The position numbers and the translations under genes were made by a program. From positions 1-8,630 of the forward strand of contig JAZPZL010000024.1 in the NCBI GenBank assembly GCA_045544655.1: 8,630 nucleotides of DNA, in the 5' to 3' direction. The notes beneath the pieces are model-generated. The model worked only from the letters and a program-made list of their open reading frames with translations, was not told where the DNA came from and ran no database searches. The DNA is from RGIG5579 sp045544655 (GTDB lineage Bacteria > Bacillota > Clostridia > Oscillospirales > SIG627). Below are positions 7,847-8,630 of this stretch, piece by piece; the first letter of the stretch is position 1; each line of letters begins with the position of its first letter.

Positions 7847-8630
7847 ATGGCACAATTGTTAGAAAAAAATTACGATCCGAAAACCTTTGAGGACAGGATC
7901 TACAACACCTGGTGTGAAAAGGGATATTTTAAGCCCTCCGAGGATTCCAAGGCTCCGTCTTACACCATCGTGATCCCTCCCCCCAACATTACCGGCCAGC
8001 TTCACATGGGTCACGCTCTGGATAATACCCTTCAGGATATTCTGATCCGTTACAAAAGAATGCGCGGCTATTGCACCCTTTGGTTGCCCGGAACCGACCA
8101 CGCTTCCATTGCAACCGAGGCAAAGATCGTAGAAGCAATGCGCAAAGAAGGTCTCACCAAAGACGATATCGGTCGTGACGGTTTCCTGAAACGAGCATGG
8201 GAATGGAAGGAACAATACGGCGGACGCATTATTTCTCAGTTGAAAAAGCTGGGATCCTCCTGTGACTGGTCCAGAGAACGCTTTACCATGGACGAGGGCT
8301 GCTCCAAAGCAGTAAAGGAAGTATTCGTTCGTCTTTACGAAAAAGGTCTCATTTACCGCGGTGAGCGAATTATTAACTGGTGTCCTCATTGTCTGACCTC
8401 CATTTCCGACGCTGAGGTTGAATACGAAGATCAGGCCGGTCATTTTTGGCATCTTCGCTACCCCTTCAAGGACGGTTCCGGCTATTTAGAGCTTGCAACG
8501 ACTCGTCCCGAAACTCTCTTGGGCGATACTGCAGTAGCAGTAAACCCCAATGACGAGCGCTACAAGGATATGGTTGGCAAAATGCTGATCCTTCCTCTCG
8601 TTGGACGAGAGACCCCCGTTGTTGCCGATG
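7847..8630 (+). CDS. valS: Valyl-tRNA synthetase, N-terminal 261 residues (3' end outside window)
   Basis: Class I aminoacyl-tRNA synthetase that charges tRNA-Val in the cytoplasm. The ATG at 7847 follows GAGG (7837-7840) with six bases between, and the frame is open to the right edge. The signature PPPNITGQLHMGHAL contains the ATP-binding HMGH (53-56), the form of the HIGH motif used by ValRS. WLPGTDHASIATEAKI follows, another ValRS hallmark. The start of the CP1 editing domain is visible: TTRPETLLGDTAVAV (218-232), then LPLVGRETPVVAD, running to residue 261. C179-P-H-C182 in INWCPHCLTS resembles half of a zinc-binding Cys cluster; the partner pair would lie beyond the window. The KMSKS loop, anticodon-binding domain and C-terminal coiled coil are also outside. 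Codons look richer in C at third positions than in the glucan synthase, as expected for a highly expressed housekeeping gene. The gene diverges from the glucan synthase across 174 bp. Confidence 0.97.
   Translation, partial: MAQLLEKNYDPKTFEDRIYNTWCEKGYFKPSEDSKAPSYTIVIPPPNITGQLHMGHALDNTLQDILIRYKRMRGYCTLWLPGTDHASIATEAKIVEAMRKEGLTKDDIGRDGFLKRAWEWKEQYGGRIISQLKKLGSSCDWSRERFTMDEGCSKAVKEVFVRLYEKGLIYRGERIINWCPHCLTSISDAEVEYEDQAGHFWHLRYPFKDGSGYLELATTRPETLLGDTAVAVNPNDERYKDMVGKMLILPLVGRETPVVAD

Noticed and set aside
7859..8452. 197-codon open frame on the minus strand
   Set aside because: It is antisense to the highly conserved N-terminus of valS. Its composition follows from valS codon use and it has no family resemblance.

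Overview
The window looks like chromosomal DNA from an anaerobic, low-to-moderate-GC member of the Bacillota (Clostridia-like). This is inferred from the clear GAGG and GGAAGG ribosome-binding sites, the sigma-A-type promoter, a Cys-rich cytoplasmic proteome, and the gene families present. No species can be named from the sequence alone. I see no mobile element, CRISPR array, tRNA or rRNA.

Layout: (1) bases 1-725, plus strand, hold the 3' part of a gene whose start lies outside the window. It resembles M42-type aminopeptidases in fold, but by eye every metal-binding and catalytic position has been replaced. (2) Bases 730-757 form a perfect 12-bp hairpin between two convergent genes. The stop codon of the minus-strand gene begins at the edge of its loop. 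(3) Bases 740-7672, minus strand, are one 2,310-codon gene for a membrane-bound cyclic beta-1,2-glucan synthase with three enzymatic modules: a GT84 glucosyltransferase with flanking membrane helices, a GH189-like cyclization domain, and a C-terminal GH94 phosphorylase. (4) Bases 7673-7846 are a compact divergent regulatory region with a good promoter and a 5'-UTR hairpin for the rightward gene, and a weaker promoter candidate for the leftward gene. (5) Bases 7847-8630, plus strand, are the first 261 codons of valS (valyl-tRNA synthetase), which runs off the right edge.

The three genes do not form an operon. The glucan synthase stands alone, converging on the M42-like gene and diverging from valS. 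It probably makes cyclic beta-1,2-glucan from UDP-glucose at the membrane: the GT84 module polymerises, the GH94 module trims by phosphorolysis, and the middle domain closes the ring. No exporter or glucan-degrading gene is present in the window. The points most worth a second look are this large Bacillota-type glucan synthase with a shrunken middle region, the apparently metal-free M42 paralogue, and the short, T-box-free leader of valS.
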